Positions 1-12,814 are shown, numbered from the stretch's first letter. The stretch: DNA of 64,000 nucleotides from Cyrtodaria siliqua (GCA_037043455.1 JAWPHD010003279.1:1-64000); one strand, 5' to 3'. Notes: generated by a model not told the origin, from the letters alone. Translations and numbers: made by a program.

Positions 1-1480
1 TCCAGAAAACAGCTAAAACTGCCACTAAGCTGGTTTTCATATGTAACTCTTGATTATATTTGTATACAATGATTTAATAATATTAAGAATGTTTCCTCGG
101 ACTCCATATTGTATACGTTTTCTCTAACCAACAGGTCAAAGGCTTACTTTACATATATTGTTTTTCATTCAATATACGATGTATCAAATCATGCAGAACA
201 AATATGTTATCTAATATGTCGGTGCGGAGTCTAAAATAGTGTTGCTTTTGCACGCCGTTATCATATGGGGAAGTCGTACACTAAGTTTGATTGAAACCCG
301 AACAGCAGTTTAGGAGAAGATATGGTAACGGACGGACGGAGGGATAGACGGACGGACGGATGGACAGAACAGACGGACAATCGGGGAAAATGTTAATATA
401 TCACTGGACGCGTAGTTTGATAAATAAGAAGAATAAATTATAGCAATGTAGAATGATGTTTTTAGCTTTAAGTGCGAACTATGCCCGTGGATCTTGTTTA
501 TCAATATTTTAACGGCAAACAGGTGTTTGTCTTCCAAAATGTCATGACGCCATGAATATCTTTTAAAATAAATGACTGTTTTGTAAACAACACATTTATT
601 GTAAACAACACATTTATTGTTTTAAAAGTTATTCAAAATAAGGAAGCACATCCAAACAAACAATATAACAATTTCTTTATGGGACACACCGCAATCTTTT
701 ACATTGTTGCATATCAATATTAAGCGAACGTCCATAAAAGAGGGTATCTTAGCCATTTTCTCTGTGAGTGTCTGTTAAATTTGAGTGGTGAAGTAAAAAA
801 ACATTTTCTTGAATATAGTAGAGTTGTATAACATTTGTCCCTAGGTCGTTTTCACATGTAAGTATGTGTTCTTGTAACATTTGTGTGATATTTACATTTA
901 AAGTAACATTGCCTTACATGTGTGACAGTTTCACTAAAAAGTGTCACATATGTAAAATAAAAAAGTCACGTAAATAAATAACCTGCCCCAAATGAAACAT
1001 GGTTAGTTATATATGTAAAAAAATTATTTTATGACAAATGTAAAAAGAAAGAAGTTGACAAATGTAAACAATAATTGAAAGTGACATCCACTATGCGCAA
1101 AAACTGACACAAATGTAAGATACGTGCATATTAGGTTGTTGTTTTACCCAATCAGGAAAAACGTCTCTTGCACTTGATTTATTTGCTAGTAGGTCAAATG
1201 TCAAGTTCACTATGATCTGGGCATAAATTCATCAACTCTACTAAACTAAAAAAAATTGCAAACCCTATTAAAACATAGTTATGGGTAAGAATTGTGATTT
1301 TCACGCATTTTCTGTTAAGTTACCTTAAGTTACATTTAAAATTACTCGTTTCTGTAAATAAATATAGTAATTTGCTTGTAAAATTGTTTTTATTTGGAAT
1401 TATTTATCATGCTTTTGACGTGCTTTTGACTACGTTCGAACTTTCAATCATACAGCATTATAAACAAAATTGTGATTAAC
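1..1480. other. AT-rich spacer, no gene seen
   Basis: No convincing coding exon on either strand. A short GGAC/GGAT-rich stretch lies near 331-372, a type of run common in bivalve repeats. An 18-bp unit (GTAAACAACACATTTATT) is tandemly duplicated near 583-619. Between about 840 and 1120 the words TGTAAA and GACAAATGTAA recur irregularly without a fixed period. Confidence 0.6.
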
Positions 1481-1489
1481 GGTCTCAAA

Positions 1490-4400
1490 TGGTATGATTT
1501 TAGTAGCACTTCCAAAATACTTTTAAAAAACGCTGCGCCAGCGTGTCTATGCGGTTGATTAGAACTAAAACGTTGACAAAGAATTTCAAATAGGTAGATT
1601 CTAGTAGCACTACCAAAGGTCTTTAAAAAAATACTGCGCCAGCATGTCTATCATGTTGACCTGCCCGCCGGCAACACACGGTATCCGACAGAAAACGCAC
1701 GTTCAAATGTACCGTTATTAGATTTCAGTACTACAGCAGTAGAACAAAAACTGCGATAAACTGTCTCAAATGGTGTGATTTTAGTAGCACTACCAAAAGG
1801 CTTTAAAAACACACTGCGCCAGCGTGTCTATGATATTGATCTGCCCGCCGGCAACACCGGAAATCCGACAAAAACGCCATTTTGAGTCTATTTCAGTGCA
1901 AATTTCAATAACACAGCAGTAGAACTAAAACGTTGATAAAGAATTTCAAATAGGTTGATTTTAGTAGCACTACCAAAGGTCTTTAAAAAAAAAATGCGCC
2001 AGCATGTCTTTGATGTTGACCTGCCCGCCGGCAACACTCGTTATCCGACAGAAAACGCACGTTCAAATGTCAAGTATTCGACTTCAGTACTACAGCAGTA
2101 GAACAAAAACTGCGATATACTGTCTCAAATGGTGTTATTTTAGCAGCACTACCAAAAGGCTTTTATAAAAAACTGCGCCAGCGTGTCTATGATGTTGATC
2201 TGCCCGTCGGCAGCACTCGTTATCCGACGATCAGACGTGTTTTTGACTTCTTTCGAACTTTCAATCATACAGCAGTAGAACCAAAACTGTGATAAACGGT
2301 CTGAAATGGTTGGATTTTAGTAGCACTACCAAAAGGCTTTAAAAAAACACTGCGCCAGCGTGTCTATGATATTGATCTGCCCGCCGGCAACATCCGATCC
2401 CGACAAAAACGCCATTTCGAGTCTATTTCAGTGCAAATTTCAGTAACACAGCAGTAGAAATAAAACGTTGATAAAGAATTTCAAATAGGTTGATTCTAGT
2501 AGCACTACCAAAGGTCTTTAAAAAATCACTGCGCCAGCATGTCTATGATGTTGACCTGCCCGCCGTCAACACTCGTTATCCAACAGAAAACGCACGTTCA
2601 AATGTACTGTTATTCGACTTCAGTACTACAGCAGTAGAACAAAAACTGCGATATACTGTCTCAAATGGTGTGATTTTAGTAGCACTACCAAAAGGCTTTG
2701 ATAAAAAACTGCGCCAGCGTGTCTATGATGTTGGTCTGCCCGTCGGCAACACTCCTTATCCGACGACCAGACGTGTTTTTGATTACTTTCGAACTTTCAA
2801 TCATACAGCAGTAGAGTCAAAACTGTGATAAACGGTCTGAAATGGTGTGATTTTAGTAGCACTACCAAAAGGCTTTAAAAAAACACTGCACCAGCGTGTC
2901 TATGGTATTGATCTGCCCGCCGGCAACACCCGAAACCCGACAAAAACGCCATTTCGAGTCTATTTCAGTGCAAACTTCAGTAACACAGCAGTAGAACTAA
3001 AACGTTGATAAAGAATTTCAATTAGGTTGATTTTAGTAGCACTACCAAAGGTCTTTAAAAAAGTCACTGCGCCAGCATGTCTATGATGTTGACCTGCCCG
3101 CCGGCAACACTCGTTATCCGACAGAAAACGCACGTTCAAATGTACCGTTATTCGACTTCAGTACTACAGCAGTAGAACAAAAACTGCGATAAACTGTCTC
3201 AAATGGTGTGATTTTAGTAGCACTACCAAAAGGCTTTTATAAAAAAAACAGCGCCAGCGTGTCTATGATGTTGATCTGCCCGTCGGCAACACTCGTTATC
3301 CGACGACCAGATGTGTTTTTGACTACTTTCGAACTTTCAATCATACAGCAGTAGAACCAAAACTGTGATAAACGGTCTGAAATGGTGTGAATTTAGTAGC
3401 ACTACCAAAAGGCTTTAAAAAAACACTGCACCAGCGTGTCTATGATATTGATCTGCCCGCCGGCAACACCCGAAACCCGACAAAAACGCCATTTCGAGTC
3501 TATTTCAGTGCAAACTTCAGAAACACAGCAGTAGAACTAAAACGTTGATAAAGAATTTCAAATAGGTTTGATTTTAGTAGCACTACCGAAGGTCTTGAAG
3601 AAAACACTGCGCCAGCATGTCTATGATGTTGATCTTCCCGCCGGCAACACTCGTTACCGACAGAAAACGCACGTTCTAATGTACCGTTATTCGACTTCAG
3701 TACTACAGCAGTAGAACAAAAACTGCGATAAGCTGTCTCAAATGGTGTGATTTTAGTAGCACTACCAAAAGGCTTTGATAAAAAACTGCGCCAGCGTGTC
3801 TATGATGTTGGTCTGCCCGTCGGCAACACTCCTTATCCGACGACCAGACGTGTTTTTGATTACTTTCGAACTTTCAATCATACAGCAGTAGAGTCAAAAC
3901 TGTGATAAACGGTCTGAAATGGTGTGATTTTAGTAGCACTACCAAAAGGCTTTAAAAAAACACGGCGCCAGCGTGTCTATGTATTGATGTGCCCGCCGGC
4001 AACACCCGAAACCCGACAAAAACGCCATTCCGAGTCTATTTTAGTGCAAACTTCAGTAACACAGCAGTAGAACTAAAACGTTGACAAAGAATTTCAAATA
4101 GGTTGATTCTAGTAGCACTACCAAAGGTTTTTAAAAAAATACTGCGCCAGCATGTCTATGATGTTGACCTGCCCGCCGGTAACACACGGTATCCGACAGA
4201 AAACGCACGTTCAAATGTACCGTTATTAGATTTCAGTACTACAGCAGTAGAACAAAAACTGCGATAAACTGTCTCAAATGGTGTGATTTTAGTAGCACTA
4301 CTAAAAGGCTTTGATAAAAAACTGCGCCAGCGTGTCTATGATGTTGATCTGCTCGTCGGCAACACTCGTTATCCGACGACCAGACGTGTTTTTGACTACT

Positions 4401-6745
4401 TTCGAACTTTCAATCATACAGCAGTAGAACCAAAACTGTGATAAACGGTCTGAAATGGTGTGATTTTAGTAGCACTACCAAAAGGCTTTAAAAAAACACT
4501 GCGCCAGCGTGTCTATGGTATTGATCTGCCCGCCGGCAACACCCGAAACCCGACAAAAACGCCATTTCGAGTCTATTTCAGTGCAAACTTCAGTAACACA
4601 GCAGTAGAACTAAAACGTTGATAAAGAATTTCAATTAGGTTGATTTTAGTAGCACTACCAAAGGTCTTTAAAAAAATCACTGCGCCAGCATGTCTATGAT
4701 GTTGACCTGCCCGCCGGCAACACTCGTTATCCGACAGAAAACGCACGTTCAAATGTACCGTTATTCGACTTCAGTACTACAGCAGTAGAACAAAAACTGC
4801 GATAAACTGTCTCAAATGGTGTGATTTTAGTAGCACTACCAAAAGGCTTTTATAAAAAAACAGCGCCAGCGTGTCTACGATGTTGATCTGCCCGTCGGCA
4901 ACACTCGTTATCCGACGACCAGACGTGTTTTTGACTACTTTCGAACTTTCAATCATACAGCAGTAGAACCAAATCTGTGATAAACGGTCTGAAATGGTGT
5001 GATTTTGGTAGCACTACCAAAAGGCTTTAAAAAAACACTGCGCCAGTGTGTCTATGATATTGATCTGCCCGCCGGCAACACCCGAAACTCGACAAAAACG
5101 CCATTTCGAGTCTATTTCAGTGCAAACTTCCGTAACACAGCAGTAGAACTAAAACGTTGATAAAGAATTTCAGTTAGGTTGATTTTAGTATCACTACCAA
5201 AGGTCTTTAAAAAAACACTGCGCCAGCATGTCTATGATGTTGACCTGCCCGCCGGCAACACTCGTTATCCGACAGAAAACGCACGTTCAAATGTACCGTT
5301 ATTCGACTTCAGTACTATAGCAGTAGAACAAAAACTGCGATAAACTGTCTCAAATCGTGTGATTTTAGTAGCACTACCAAAAGGCTTTTATAAAAAAACT
5401 GCGCCAGCGTGTCTATGATGTTGATCTGCCCGTCGGCAACACTCGTTATCCGACGACCAGATGTGTTTTTGACTACTTTCGAACTTTCAATCATACAGCA
5501 GTAGAACCAAAACTGTGATAAACGGTCTGAAATGGTGTGAATTTAGTAGCACTACCAAAAGGCTTTAAAAAAACACTGCACCAGCGTGTCTATGATATTG
5601 ATCTGCCCGCCGGCAACACCCGAAACCCGACAAAAACGCCATTTCGAGTCTATTTCAGTGCAAACTTCAGTAACACAGCAGTAGAACTAAAACGTTGATA
5701 AAGAATTTCAAATAGGTTTGATTTTAGTAGCACTACCGAAGGTCTTGAAGAAAACACTGCGCCAGCATGTCTATGATGTTGATCTTCCCGCCGGCAACAC
5801 TCGTTACCGACAGAAAACGCACGTTCTAATGTACCGTTATTCGACTTCAGTACTACAGCAGTAGAACAAAAACTGCGATAAGCTGTCTCAAATGGTGTGA
5901 TTTTAGTAGCACTACCAAAAGGCTTTTATAAAAAACTGCGCCAGCGTGTCTATGATGTTGATCTTCCCGTCGGCAACACTCGTTATCCGACGACCAGACG
6001 TGTTTTTGACTACTTTCGAACTTTCAATCATACAGCAGTAGAACCAAAACTGTGATAAACGGTCTGAAATGGTTGATTTTAGTAGCACTACCAAAAGGCT
6101 TTAAAAAAACGCTGCGCCAGCGTGTCTATGATATTGATCTGCCCGCCGGCAACACCCGAAACCCGACAAAAACGCCATTTCGAGTCTATTTCAGAGCAAA
6201 CTTCAGTAACACAGCAGTAGAACTAAAACGTTGATAAATCATTTGAAATATGTTGATTCTGGTAGCACTACCAAAAGACTTTTGAAAAACACTGCGCCAG
6301 CATGTTTATGATGTTGATCTGCCCGCCGGCAACACTCGTTATCCGACAGAAAACGCACGTTCAAATGTACCGCTGTACAGACTTCAGTACTACAGCAGTA
6401 GTATAAAAACTGCGATAAACAATCTTAAATGGTGTGATTTTAGTAGCACTACCAAAAGGCTTTAAAAAAACACTGCGCCAGCGTGTCTATGTGGTTGATC
6501 TGCCCGCCGGCAACACCCGAAACCCGACGACCAGACGTGTTTTTGACTACTTTCGAACTTTCAGTCATACAGCAGTAGAACAAAATTGTGATAAACGGTC
6601 TGAAATGGTGTGATTTTAGTAGCACTACCAAAAGGCTTTTAAAAAACGCTGCGCCAGCGTGTCTATGATGTTGATCTGGCCGCCGGCAACACTCGTTATC
6701 CGATTACCAGACGTGTTTTACTACTTTCGAACTTTCAATCAAACA
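1490..6745. repeat. 178-bp satellite with three-unit higher-order repeat
   Basis: About 29 tandem units of roughly 178 bp are marked by TTTTAGTAGCACTACCAAA, CTGCGCCAGC and ACAGCAGTAGAAC. Three unit types alternate: type A carries GGCAACACCCGAAACCCGAC, type B carries ACTCGTTATCCGACAGAAAA, and type C carries TCCGACGACCAGACGTG. Type A units recur about every 535 bp (near 2316, 2850, 3391, 3925, 4463, 5000, 5540, 6078), so the array is a trimeric higher-order repeat, with irregular units at both ends. Many units read as a short peptide starting VALPKGFKK, which explains several 60-110 residue open frames. This is a by-product of low divergence and is not good evidence for a gene. Confidence 0.95.
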
Positions 6746-7360
6746 GCAGTAGCAGTAGCAATAGCAGAAGCAAACATATGACGGTTGCGAAAGGGTTGTC
6801 TGTTAAACATGATTGTGGGAAAGTAGAAACAACATACTTGCGCAAAAAAAAACGATGATCATATATCGTCGTAATTAAGATGATATTGACTCTACTGCTG
6901 CTACTTCTGGCAGTAGCTACTGCTGGCAGTAGCTACTGCTACTGCTTCTACTGCTGGCAGTAGTTAGCAGTAGCATTGGCAGTAGCAATAGCAGAAGCAA
7001 ACATATGATGGTTGCGAAATATGCGAAAGGGGTTGTCTACTAAATATGATGGTGGGAAAGTAGAAACAACATAATGCGCAAAGAAAACACTTGCGATGAA
7101 TATACCTACAGAGATGGTACTCTACTGCTAGCAGTAACTACTGCTACTGCTGCTACTGCTGCTACTGCTGCTACTGCTGTCATTAACTACTGCTACTGCT
7201 GCTACTGCTGCTACTGCTGTCATTAACTACTGCTACTGCTGCTACTGCTGGCAATAACTACTGCTACTGCTGTTAGTAACTACTGCTACAGCTGCTACTG
7301 CTGGCAGTAACAGCAGTAGCAGTAGCAGTAGCAGTAGCTACTGCTGCTACTGCTACTGCC
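6745..7360. repeat. CAG/CTG-type repeat tract with foldback segments
   Basis: The satellite passes into interrupted (GCAGTA)n/(TACTGC)n repeats. Both orientations occur close together, for example CTACTGCTGGCAGTAGCTAC, so hairpins can form. A block of about 110 bp (GCAATAGCAGAAGCAAACAT onward) occurs twice, near 6764 and 6983, and links the CAG words to unique sequence. Confidence 0.85.
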
Positions 7361-7544
7361 AACTTCACGTTCATAGCTCATAGTCGTTCCAGAGGCCATG
7401 TTTGCTATAGCGAAGTTGCATATGCTATTTAAACGCAAGGTTATGATAGAACAATGGACCAATAATATTTCGACTTTTATTAAAATCGATTAACAGTTGG
7501 CATTTAATAACGTGACATTTGCTTAAAAAAGCCTCTGATAATAC

Positions 7545-7775
7545 TGACATTGAATAGTTTAACATTTTACAAAATGACACATATGGATAAAAAGGTCTGA
7601 CAATATTGCTACGAGTGGACAATAGTCCAACACTCTTTTGGTTTGTATTGACACTAATAAACAGTCGACATTTAAAAACATGAGATATGTGTTAAAAGTG
7701 ATAATACTGACATTTAATAGTTTAACATTTTACAAAATGACACATATGGATAAAACGGTCTTACAATATTGCATT
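7545..7775. repeat. Short direct duplication
   Basis: A segment containing TTTAACATTTTACAAAATGA and ACACATATGGATAAAA is present near 7558-7600 and again near 7722-7765. It lies just downstream of the death-domain gene's stop codon and may fall in its 3' UTR. Confidence 0.6.
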
Positions 7776-7817
7776 AAAATAAGTTAACAGATAACAAGTT
7801 GCTCTACAATCTTATAC

Positions 7818-8013
7818 TTAAGATGGAAGCATCAGTTTAGGAAATCTGACAGTTCTGAATGCCGGAGATGGGATGTTGGGTTTACTTTCTCTTCGCGCAA
7901 TGTCTTCTTCTATCAAGTCAACGATATCCTTCCTCCTAATCGAAAGTAGTCCTTTTTTCAAATCGTCTCCACTCGCGCGTGTGTGCATTCGGCGCCATCG
8001 CCATAGGCTTTGC
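7818..8013 (-). CDS. Death-domain gene, terminal coding exon (second half of death domain, stop)
   Basis: A TTTAATTACAG acceptor at 8015-8014 opens this exon. With AG carried over from the previous exon it reads RQSLWRWRRMHTRASGDDLK, then KGLLSIRRKDIVDLIEED, then a basic tail ending KLMLPS and TAA at 7820-7818. The spacing of the LWRWRRMH and DLKKGLLSIRRKDIVDLIEE blocks is that of the last helices of death domains (WR...L..AL..I.RKD). The join is in frame and brings the total CDS to a multiple of three. The exon is only 65 codons, so it is visible only by following the splice phase. No canonical AATAAA was seen close downstream. Confidence 0.85.
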
Positions 8014-8205
8014 CTGTAATTAAAATATTGGCTTTATATTTATAAGAAACAGCATTTAAAAAGTGTTAGTCTAATAATATTAGATTTAAATAGTAAAGTG
8101 CTTTCAGTTAACTCTCATATTAAAACAAACACACAACACAATATCAAACAGACAGATGATATATTAATATATTTACTTGTCTACATTATTTTAGAGTGTG
8201 CTCAC

Positions 8206-8461
8206 ATGCCAGATTATCGGAACCAATCAGATTACAGACCGTGGCATTTGTTATATACTATTTAATACCGCAACAAACCAACTGCCAACCCAAGCGCAGT
8301 CGGTTAGAGCGTCGTCTATTATGTGTCTACAGAACCGGAGGTTCAGGGTTCGAGCCTTATATAAGGCAACATTTTTTTAAACCGTACAATGTTAAGATAT
8401 TTCAAAATATATTATACGAAACTACTACGGAATAAATCTGATTGGTTCGACAATTTGGCAT
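8206..8461. mobile_element. Short inverted-repeat element enclosing a tRNA-like sequence
   Basis: The left end 8206-8233 (ATGCCAGATTATCGGAACCA onward) is matched in inverse by 8435-8461 with few mismatches, giving 27-28 bp terminal inverted repeats around about 200 bp. The interior holds a tRNA-like promoter. It lies in intron 3 of the death-domain gene. No target duplication was established. Confidence 0.65.
8288..8372 (+). other. tRNA-like (pol III promoter-like) sequence
   Basis: AGCGCAGTCGGTTAGAGC resembles a tRNA A box/D arm. GGTTCGAGCC about 55 bases downstream resembles a B box/T arm. No clean acceptor stem is formed by the flanks, so this is a tRNA-derived repeat or tRNA relic rather than a functional tRNA gene. 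Confidence 0.5.
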
Positions 8462-8914
8462 CTGACTACTCTGTTGAACTCTGATAGGTTCATATTATGG
8501 TTTACAAACGGTTGGTCGTTATTGCGGTCTATTGCTAAATTTCTTATTTTTACTATGTACATTCCACAAGAATTTGTGTTTAAAATATGCAATGTAAACT
8601 ACTTCGTTCCTTTTGAAAAATAATCCCTGTCAGTCGGTGCTTTTCGGAAAGAGAAGCCGCGTTTTACCGACGAGTGATTTAAACACGTCTTCTCGACTTA
8701 TTGAAGCCAACATCTCCAATTGGATGCACATTTGACCTTTTAGAATGCTTATAATCAGAAAGACTAGATGCGCCTGCGACGTGTTCTCTCGATATGTCTA
8801 GCGATACATTACTATATTATCCACGGTAGGTGTATTCGTAATATCGGAATAAATGATGGACAGTAAACGAAATTTCCCGAAAATCTATTTGACGTGTATA
8901 CGTGAACAATGAAA

Positions 8915-9780
8915 TAAAAAGTGTGAAGTGTTTGAAGCGTGAAGTGTTTGAAGTGTGTCAGTCCATGAAGCGTATGAATCGTACGCAGTTTGGGAAATGT
9001 GAAGCGTGAATTGAGTGAAGTGGGAAGTGTAGGAAGTGTGATGTGTGACATATGAATTGGAAAATGTATAGTGTGTGATGTGTACGTTGTGAAATGCACG
9101 TGTAGAGTATGTGAAGTGCGCCTGTGGAGTGTGTGAAGTGTGACGAGTGTGGAGTGTGACGAGTGTGGAGTGTAACGAGTGTGGAGTGTGACGAGTGTGG
9201 AGTGTGTGAAGTGTGACGAGTGTGGAGTGTAACGAGTGTGGAGTGTGACGCGTGTGACGAGTGTGGAGTGAGACGTGCGTGGAGTGTGTGAAGTGTGACG
9301 CCTGTGATGTGTGGAGTGTATGAAGTGGGACGCATATGGAGTGAGTGAAGTGTGACGCTTGTGAAGTGTGTGAAGTTGGAGCCGTGTAGAGTGTATGAAG
9401 TGGGACGCATATGTAGTGTGTGAAGTGTGACGCGTGTGAAGTGTGTAGAGTTTGAAGTTAGGTGCGTGTGAAATTAGGTGCCTGTGATGTGTGGAGTGTT
9501 TAAATTTAGATGAGTGTGACGCGTGTTGAGCGAGTGAATTGTGACGTTTGTGAAGTGTTGAAGCGTTTGAAGTGTGTGAAATATGACCCATGTAAAGTGT
9601 GACACGTGTTAAATGTGTGACGCGTGTGAAGTGGAGAATGTTTCTAAGTGTAGTGCGTGTGAAGTGTGGCACGTGTGAAATGTGGCGCATGTGGAGTCTG
9701 TGAAAAATGATGCGGATGAAGTGTGTGACGCGTGTGAAGTTGGGAGTGTGAGTGTGACGCGTGAAGCATTCAGTGTGAAG
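8915..9780. repeat. Degenerate GTGAAGTGTGACG minisatellite
   Basis: Nearly 0.9 kb of short, drifting GTG-rich units such as GTGAAGTGTGACGCGTGTG and GAGTGTGGAGTGTGACG, of roughly 10-19 bp period, lies within intron 3 of the death-domain gene. The complementary strand is open for 292 codons of Thr/His/Ser-rich sequence, a simple consequence of the repeat. Confidence 0.9.
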
Positions 9781-10190
9781 TATGAATTAATGAATGAATG
9801 AATGGTGTTTTACCGCACGTCGACACATAAATAGGTCATATTGTGCGCAAAAACTGATGAAAGATGAAGAAATGAATTTATAATATGCATCATAGTATAC
9901 ATCATAGAAGTTTAACAGTTTATAGTGTCACATATCCAACATGCATACCATCATATATCAAATGAATTTGTAGCAAAATTGTGCAAGTTCTTATAATAAC
10001 CGATGTCTTATTGTTTGATATAAAGCCATAATAGGCTAATGAGACATTTTAAATAAACTCATAACACATACATTTAACTTTGCAGTGCAATGTCTGAATA
10101 ATTACGTGTGAAATGTGTATTATGAACGATGAGTTTTCTGCCAATTTTCCGTGGTTTCAAACTGATATCTTTCTCAATATAGGCTATAAT

Positions 10191-10282
10191 CCGAGCTTCT
10201 CTGACGTGTTGAAATAAAAGCCTTAAGAAAAACGCGCGATTTTTGACATTTTATGGAACTATGTACGTCAGAGAAGGCTCGG
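10191..10282. repeat. Small foldback element
   Basis: CCGAGCTTCTCTGACGT at 10191 is answered in inverse by ACGTCAGAGAAGGCTCGG ending at 10282, giving an 18-bp imperfect stem around about 55 bp. A related word (AATCCGAGTCTTCTCTGAC) occurs alone near 31832, so this is part of a dispersed family. Confidence 0.6.
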
Positions 10283-10794
10283 ATGGTAAAAACTATCTAT
10301 TAAAGGTATCTTTGAAATGAATACCATTGTCTCTCGTTACATGATGTTTCTGTGACGTGTACTCTTCTGTTTCTATGTAACTGTCGTTAAACTAACTTGA
10401 AAACCAGCACTGATAACAAAACAAAAACATCCACAGGCAATCACGAGGTGCTATTGTTCCCGGGTTAATTTACACTGTTATTGCCATGCACGTATGTGAT
10501 CACTGGGTGTGCTCTAACCTTACAAATAAAACGTTGACGTCGACAGGTTTAAAGGGACACACGGTCATCTTGAAGTTTTTTATCAAGAATTAAAAGTATC
10601 ATCTCCATGTATGTATCCCTTAATTGTTTGACTTTAAATCTGCTTGCATAATATTATAATTAAATAACATTTTGAGTTTACATTGTTTTTCTTCTTATTC
10701 TACCAGACTCAGAGAGGTGTAACTATATTATTGGTGCAATAAATGATCACAAGATAGTAATATGCAAAAACAAATGGCTTTATACTACTAGAAT

Positions 10795-10885
10795 AATTAA
10801 TATTAATGAATGAACAAATGCAAGTTATGTTAAAAATTAACGGGACGCAGCGAGTTTTTAAAAAGATCAAGATTCCCTTTAAATA
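10795..10885. repeat. Dispersed repeat fragment (also at 62165-62275)
   Basis: GAACAAATGCAAGTTATGT followed by an AACGGG and CGAG-TTTTTAAAA context is shared with 62190-62275. This marks a diverged interspersed repeat present twice in the same orientation. Confidence 0.55.
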
Positions 10886-11077
10886 TTATGAAAATAGAGT
10901 ATGTACAGACAATATCGTTGTATTACTATGTATATGTTGATTATCATCGCCTAAATGTGTCAATATCACAAAGGCGTAATGGTTTAATGATCACGGAATG
11001 GTCAAACACCGGAATATATAAATCAACTATTAGTAAATGTCACAACATTTCGTGACCATAATCTACGCTTAGACACC

Positions 11078-11170
11078 ATATTCCTAGATCACGCACACGG
11101 TATACCCAGATCATGCCCACGGTATTCCCAGATCACGCATACTTTATTCCCAGATCACGCACATCGTATT
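11078..11170. repeat. Short tandem repeat (~23 bp, about 4 units)
   Basis: Units of the form CACGGTATTCCCAGATCACG recur four times with substitutions. Confidence 0.7.
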
Positions 11171-11509
11171 ATGATATTCTGACAATTCGTTTTCCACATG
11201 TTGTTTCACAGAATGAAATCGCAATCAGACGATCATCTTGACCGCTTGTTAAATGATCCTCTCGTGAAAGTATAAAAAATGACATAAAGTATACTTCTAC
11301 TAATTAAAACAAACATATACAAGAAATAGCTTTGCCTTAGCACTTTCGATCTCTCGGACTTCACTGGTGGCTTTTAAAGTTCAAAACATGGAAAATGGGT
11401 TTCGACATGGTCATTTCCGATGTTTTGTCATATCGAGATGGCGATAAATAGGCGGATTAAAATTAAAATTAAACACACATAGATATGCAATGCTCCGGGA
11501 ATGCACACA

Positions 11510-11995
11510 TAACGGTGATAGAGAGAGAGGTCAGTGAGATGAAGAGCAGAGCATAATAACCATAACTCTGTCTTCATTCAAATCAGAGTTATTGCACTTT
11601 CTAATTTTATTCTTTTAAGTTTTTTCCAGAGTATAACTCAAACTCTACAAATGGGACTGCAATGAAACTTCACGCAATGATATAGTACGATGAGAGGCAT
11701 TATACAGCCAAGGATCATAACTCTATCTTTATTCAAATTCGGGTTATTGTCCTTTGTATTTTTATACTTACTTATTGTCCGGGGCATAACTAAAAAAAAC
11801 TAATGTGACTGTAATGTGACTGTAATGTGACTGTTATGTGACTGTAATGAAACATCACGCAATGATAGCGCGTAATGAGAGGAAGTGCAGAGCACGAGAA
11901 CCATACGTCTATCTTCATTCAAATTAGAGTTATTGTCCTTTTGTAAAAATGTTATACTAAAAACTACCTCAAAAACTATTAATGGGACTGCAAAT
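11510..11995. repeat. ~170-bp tandem repeat, three diverged copies
   Basis: The words ATAACTCTGTCTTCATTCAA, AGAGTTATTG and CAATGAAACTTCACGCAATG recur in the same order three times (near 11560, 11725, 11910). An additional TGTGACTGTAA short repeat lies at 11803-11846. Confidence 0.75.
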
Positions 11996-12007
11996 TGAAT
12001 GCTGCTG

Positions 12008-12105
12008 GGTGATACACCATACAGTAAGTTGAGGATACATTTCGGGGAGCATTCATGGTGATACACCATACAGTAAGTTGAGGATACATTTCGGGGAGCA
12101 TCCAT
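12008..12105. repeat. 49-bp tandem duplication beside exon 3
   Basis: GGTGATACACCATACAGTAA begins at 12008 and again at 12057, each followed by GTTGAGGATACATTTCGGGG. It lies immediately downstream of the third coding exon's donor. Confidence 0.85.
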
Positions 12106-12134
12106 CGGTTGTACCGATTTTATTGTATACGTAC

Positions 12135-12303
12135 CTGCATAACTCATCATTGACGTGCCGCATGTACTCCTTGCCTATCTCGTCTATGTCGTTTGATATC
12201 GTCTGCTCGCCTCGAGGTGGGTAGAAGGGCAGTGCCCGGTACAGTTTCGGCCAGTCATGATCGATATGAGCGGACGTAATCTTGCACATTCTCTCTAACT
12301 TGT
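12135..12303 (-). CDS. Death-domain gene, third coding exon (first half of death domain)
   Basis: The acceptor is TTTATCTACAG and the donor is the near-consensus CAG|GTACGT, phase 2. With the G from the preceding exon it reads DKLERMCKITSAHID, then HDWPKLYRALPFYPPRGEQT and ISNDIDEIGKEYMRHVNDEL. The HDWPKLYRAL segment matches the death-fold pattern in which a Trp in an early helix is followed by a Leu-rich helix. It encodes about residues 464-519. A 49-bp tandem duplication (12008-12105) lies just inside the downstream intron. Confidence 0.85.
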
Positions 12304-12814
12304 CTGTAGATAAAGACAAATAATGTTTTTCCTCGTATATTCTTTAAAACAAATTACCCGAAACAACAAATCCAGAACAGGGTCGATGGTTGGAACCTTG
12401 TTTTTTTCTTTATTTCCCCCTCCATTTAAAAAAAACGGAAAAGGACTCAAAGGTGTTTTCAGACGAGTTTATACCTGCATTACTATTATCATTATTAGGG
12501 TGGCATAGCGTAGATTTTCACATGTATCTGCCTTCTCTTCGCGCGTTTGATACTACTGTGAAAAACCCATAGTCCACGTCATTTAGCTTTCCGTATAATT
12601 ATTTACTATATTATAGTTTGGGGCGCTTGTTTGGGTCAAAAGGCGTGTCGGCATTGCAAGGGCAGTGATACCGAAGTACCAAATATACATGTACAATATA
12701 ATATATAGAAAGAGATCAGGATGTTTTAATACAATTTTAAACCTCAACTTACTTCTGTTAATGAATGTATTTTCAACCAATATTCGAGGAAACAAAAACT
12801 TTGAAAAAAAAATA

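Noticed and set aside
2490..2828. 112-codon open frame in the 178-bp satellite
   Set aside because: The same peptide reads from many units with stops in others. No flanking gene structure.
8288..8372. Functional tRNA gene
   Set aside because: Promoter-like boxes are present, but no acceptor stem or convincing anticodon stem is formed by the flanks.
8812..9690. 292-codon minus-strand open frame rich in His, Thr, Ser
   Set aside because: It lies on the complement of a GTG-rich minisatellite. No domain or independent coding signal.
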